Shown here: piece after piece, positions 63,071 through 64,000 of the stretch
Position numbering within the stretch: the first letter of the stretch is position 1
How the letters are laid out: each line of letters begins with the position of its first letter
Source of the DNA: Mactra quadrangularis
Lineage: Eukaryota > Mollusca > Bivalvia > Venerida > Mactridae
Length of the DNA: 64,000 nt
Direction: 5' to 3'
NCBI GenBank assembly: GCA_025267735.1
Contig: CM046298.1
Coordinates: 27,163,866-27,227,865, forward strand
Translations under genes and position numbers: made by a program
Notes under the pieces: generated by a model
The model's input: the letters and a program-made list of their open reading frames with translations, nothing else
The model's database searches: none
What the model was told of the DNA's origin: nothing

Positions 63071-64000
63071 GTAGTCATAAGCAAAATCTTTCTTCATTCA
63101 AATTTTCATCATCAACCATTTGTTTTGTTACTTACGGCTAAAGCGACCGACTTACTTGATCAGCTTTCTTTGGCAATTTTCTGTATCAGTTCTTGCTAAA
63201 CTGCAACAAAAAAGCCACAATAATCTGCTCCGATTACGGAGAAAACCATTTACAAATAGAAATGGGAATTGGAACTGTGTTCATCATAAAGTATGCGTGA
63301 AGTCTTTAACTTTGCTATAATAATACGTTTATAGAACAAGAAGCTCAAAGCATCACTTAACATAATAATAAAACAATTTACTCATCCGAAGAAATTGAAC
63401 GCTTGAAATGTTTTGAATACAATTATAAAAAATATAGAAGGACACCACGCTGTCTTATGTAGTTAAAAAGCTACGAACTCCCGTTTAGAAACAATTCAAG
63501 AAATATAAAAGGCGACAGCACAGACTGAAGCAGTTAAATATATCGATTTCTAATTTAACACAGTCGTAAAAATACAGACAATAGTTAAGATATTTGAGTT
63601 ACAAGCAAAGTTGAGACATTTTTATAGTTTAATTCATTAGTATAACTCATTAAAATAACTATTGATATCGAAGAAACTGTATTTAAGTTCATTCTACTGA
63701 ACAATTAGTCTTGAATGTAGGGTATAGATAGAATTTCATTAAAAATTCAATACTTAATTAAAAATCAAATATGACCGTAGTAAAGTTAGAATGATCTTTT
63801 ATTTAAAGTTAATTTGATCTGGAAACGGTTTAACTGCGACCGTGGTACAAACATTATTGCACCGAATGTTCAAATTTCCAGATCGCAAATACATTTCTCC
63901 TTTACTATTCGAGAGAAACGTCGATTTTCTTCCATACGGGAAGAAGCACAATATGCAAGTTGATACATATTTGTATTTGCTAACAGTTAACAGAAATTAT
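63071..64000. other. Downstream intron/3' region, no exon recognised
   Basis: The next exon of the propeller-like gene should begin with family sequence after GGDIS..E, but none was found here. A short open stretch near 63830-63960 has no family similarity. This is probably intron 3. Confidence 0.4.

Overview
The window is AT-rich, intron-bearing metazoan DNA and is almost entirely non-coding. Two tRNA-headed SINE families, several terminal-inverted-repeat (TIR) miniature elements, foldback repeats and minisatellites dominate it. The SINE tails ending near 'acgccgta..' or 'cggcgttaa' and then A-rich tails, together with the overall texture, suggest a mollusc, most likely a bivalve. This is an inference from repeat style, because no diagnostic gene such as rRNA or a mitochondrial gene is present.

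Only one gene can be defended. It lies on the + strand at the right end (58832 to beyond 63070). A signal-peptide exon, a 2.9 kb intron and two further exons join in matching codon phase. They encode a secreted protein of the beta-propeller-like family marked by HNDSGD, DWEDIA, YVADTGGN and NCETLMVDP motifs. Its 3' end lies outside the window. A pair of duplicated exon-like blocks (2901-3008 and 6946-7053) and a few short hydrophobic ORFs are weak leads only.

Layout: 1-1900 is unannotated DNA plus one TTAA-flanked MITE. 1.9-10.2 kb is an old tandem segmental duplication of about 4 kb, with weak traces of a third copy to 15.4 kb; a ~70 bp satellite has expanded in the second copy only. 13.4-22.3 kb holds SINEs and two strong hairpins. 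24.55-25.18 kb is a 30 bp minisatellite. 26.2-28.6 kb holds a retroelement fragment with a target duplication and a tandem duplication, one copy of which carries a SINE. 31.8-33.3 kb holds MITEs. 36.2-39.05 kb is a 984 bp triplication. 40.4-41.1 kb is a GC-rich 691 bp TIR element full of short internal repeats. 42-57.4 kb is dense in MITEs, including a small foldback family with 8-9 bp target duplications. 57.1-59.4 kb holds SINEs and a composite repeat around the first exon of the gene.

I found no new multi-gene system. The most informative observations are the foldback family with target duplications, the dimeric TTAA MITE, the lineage-specific satellite expansion and the spliced secreted-protein gene.
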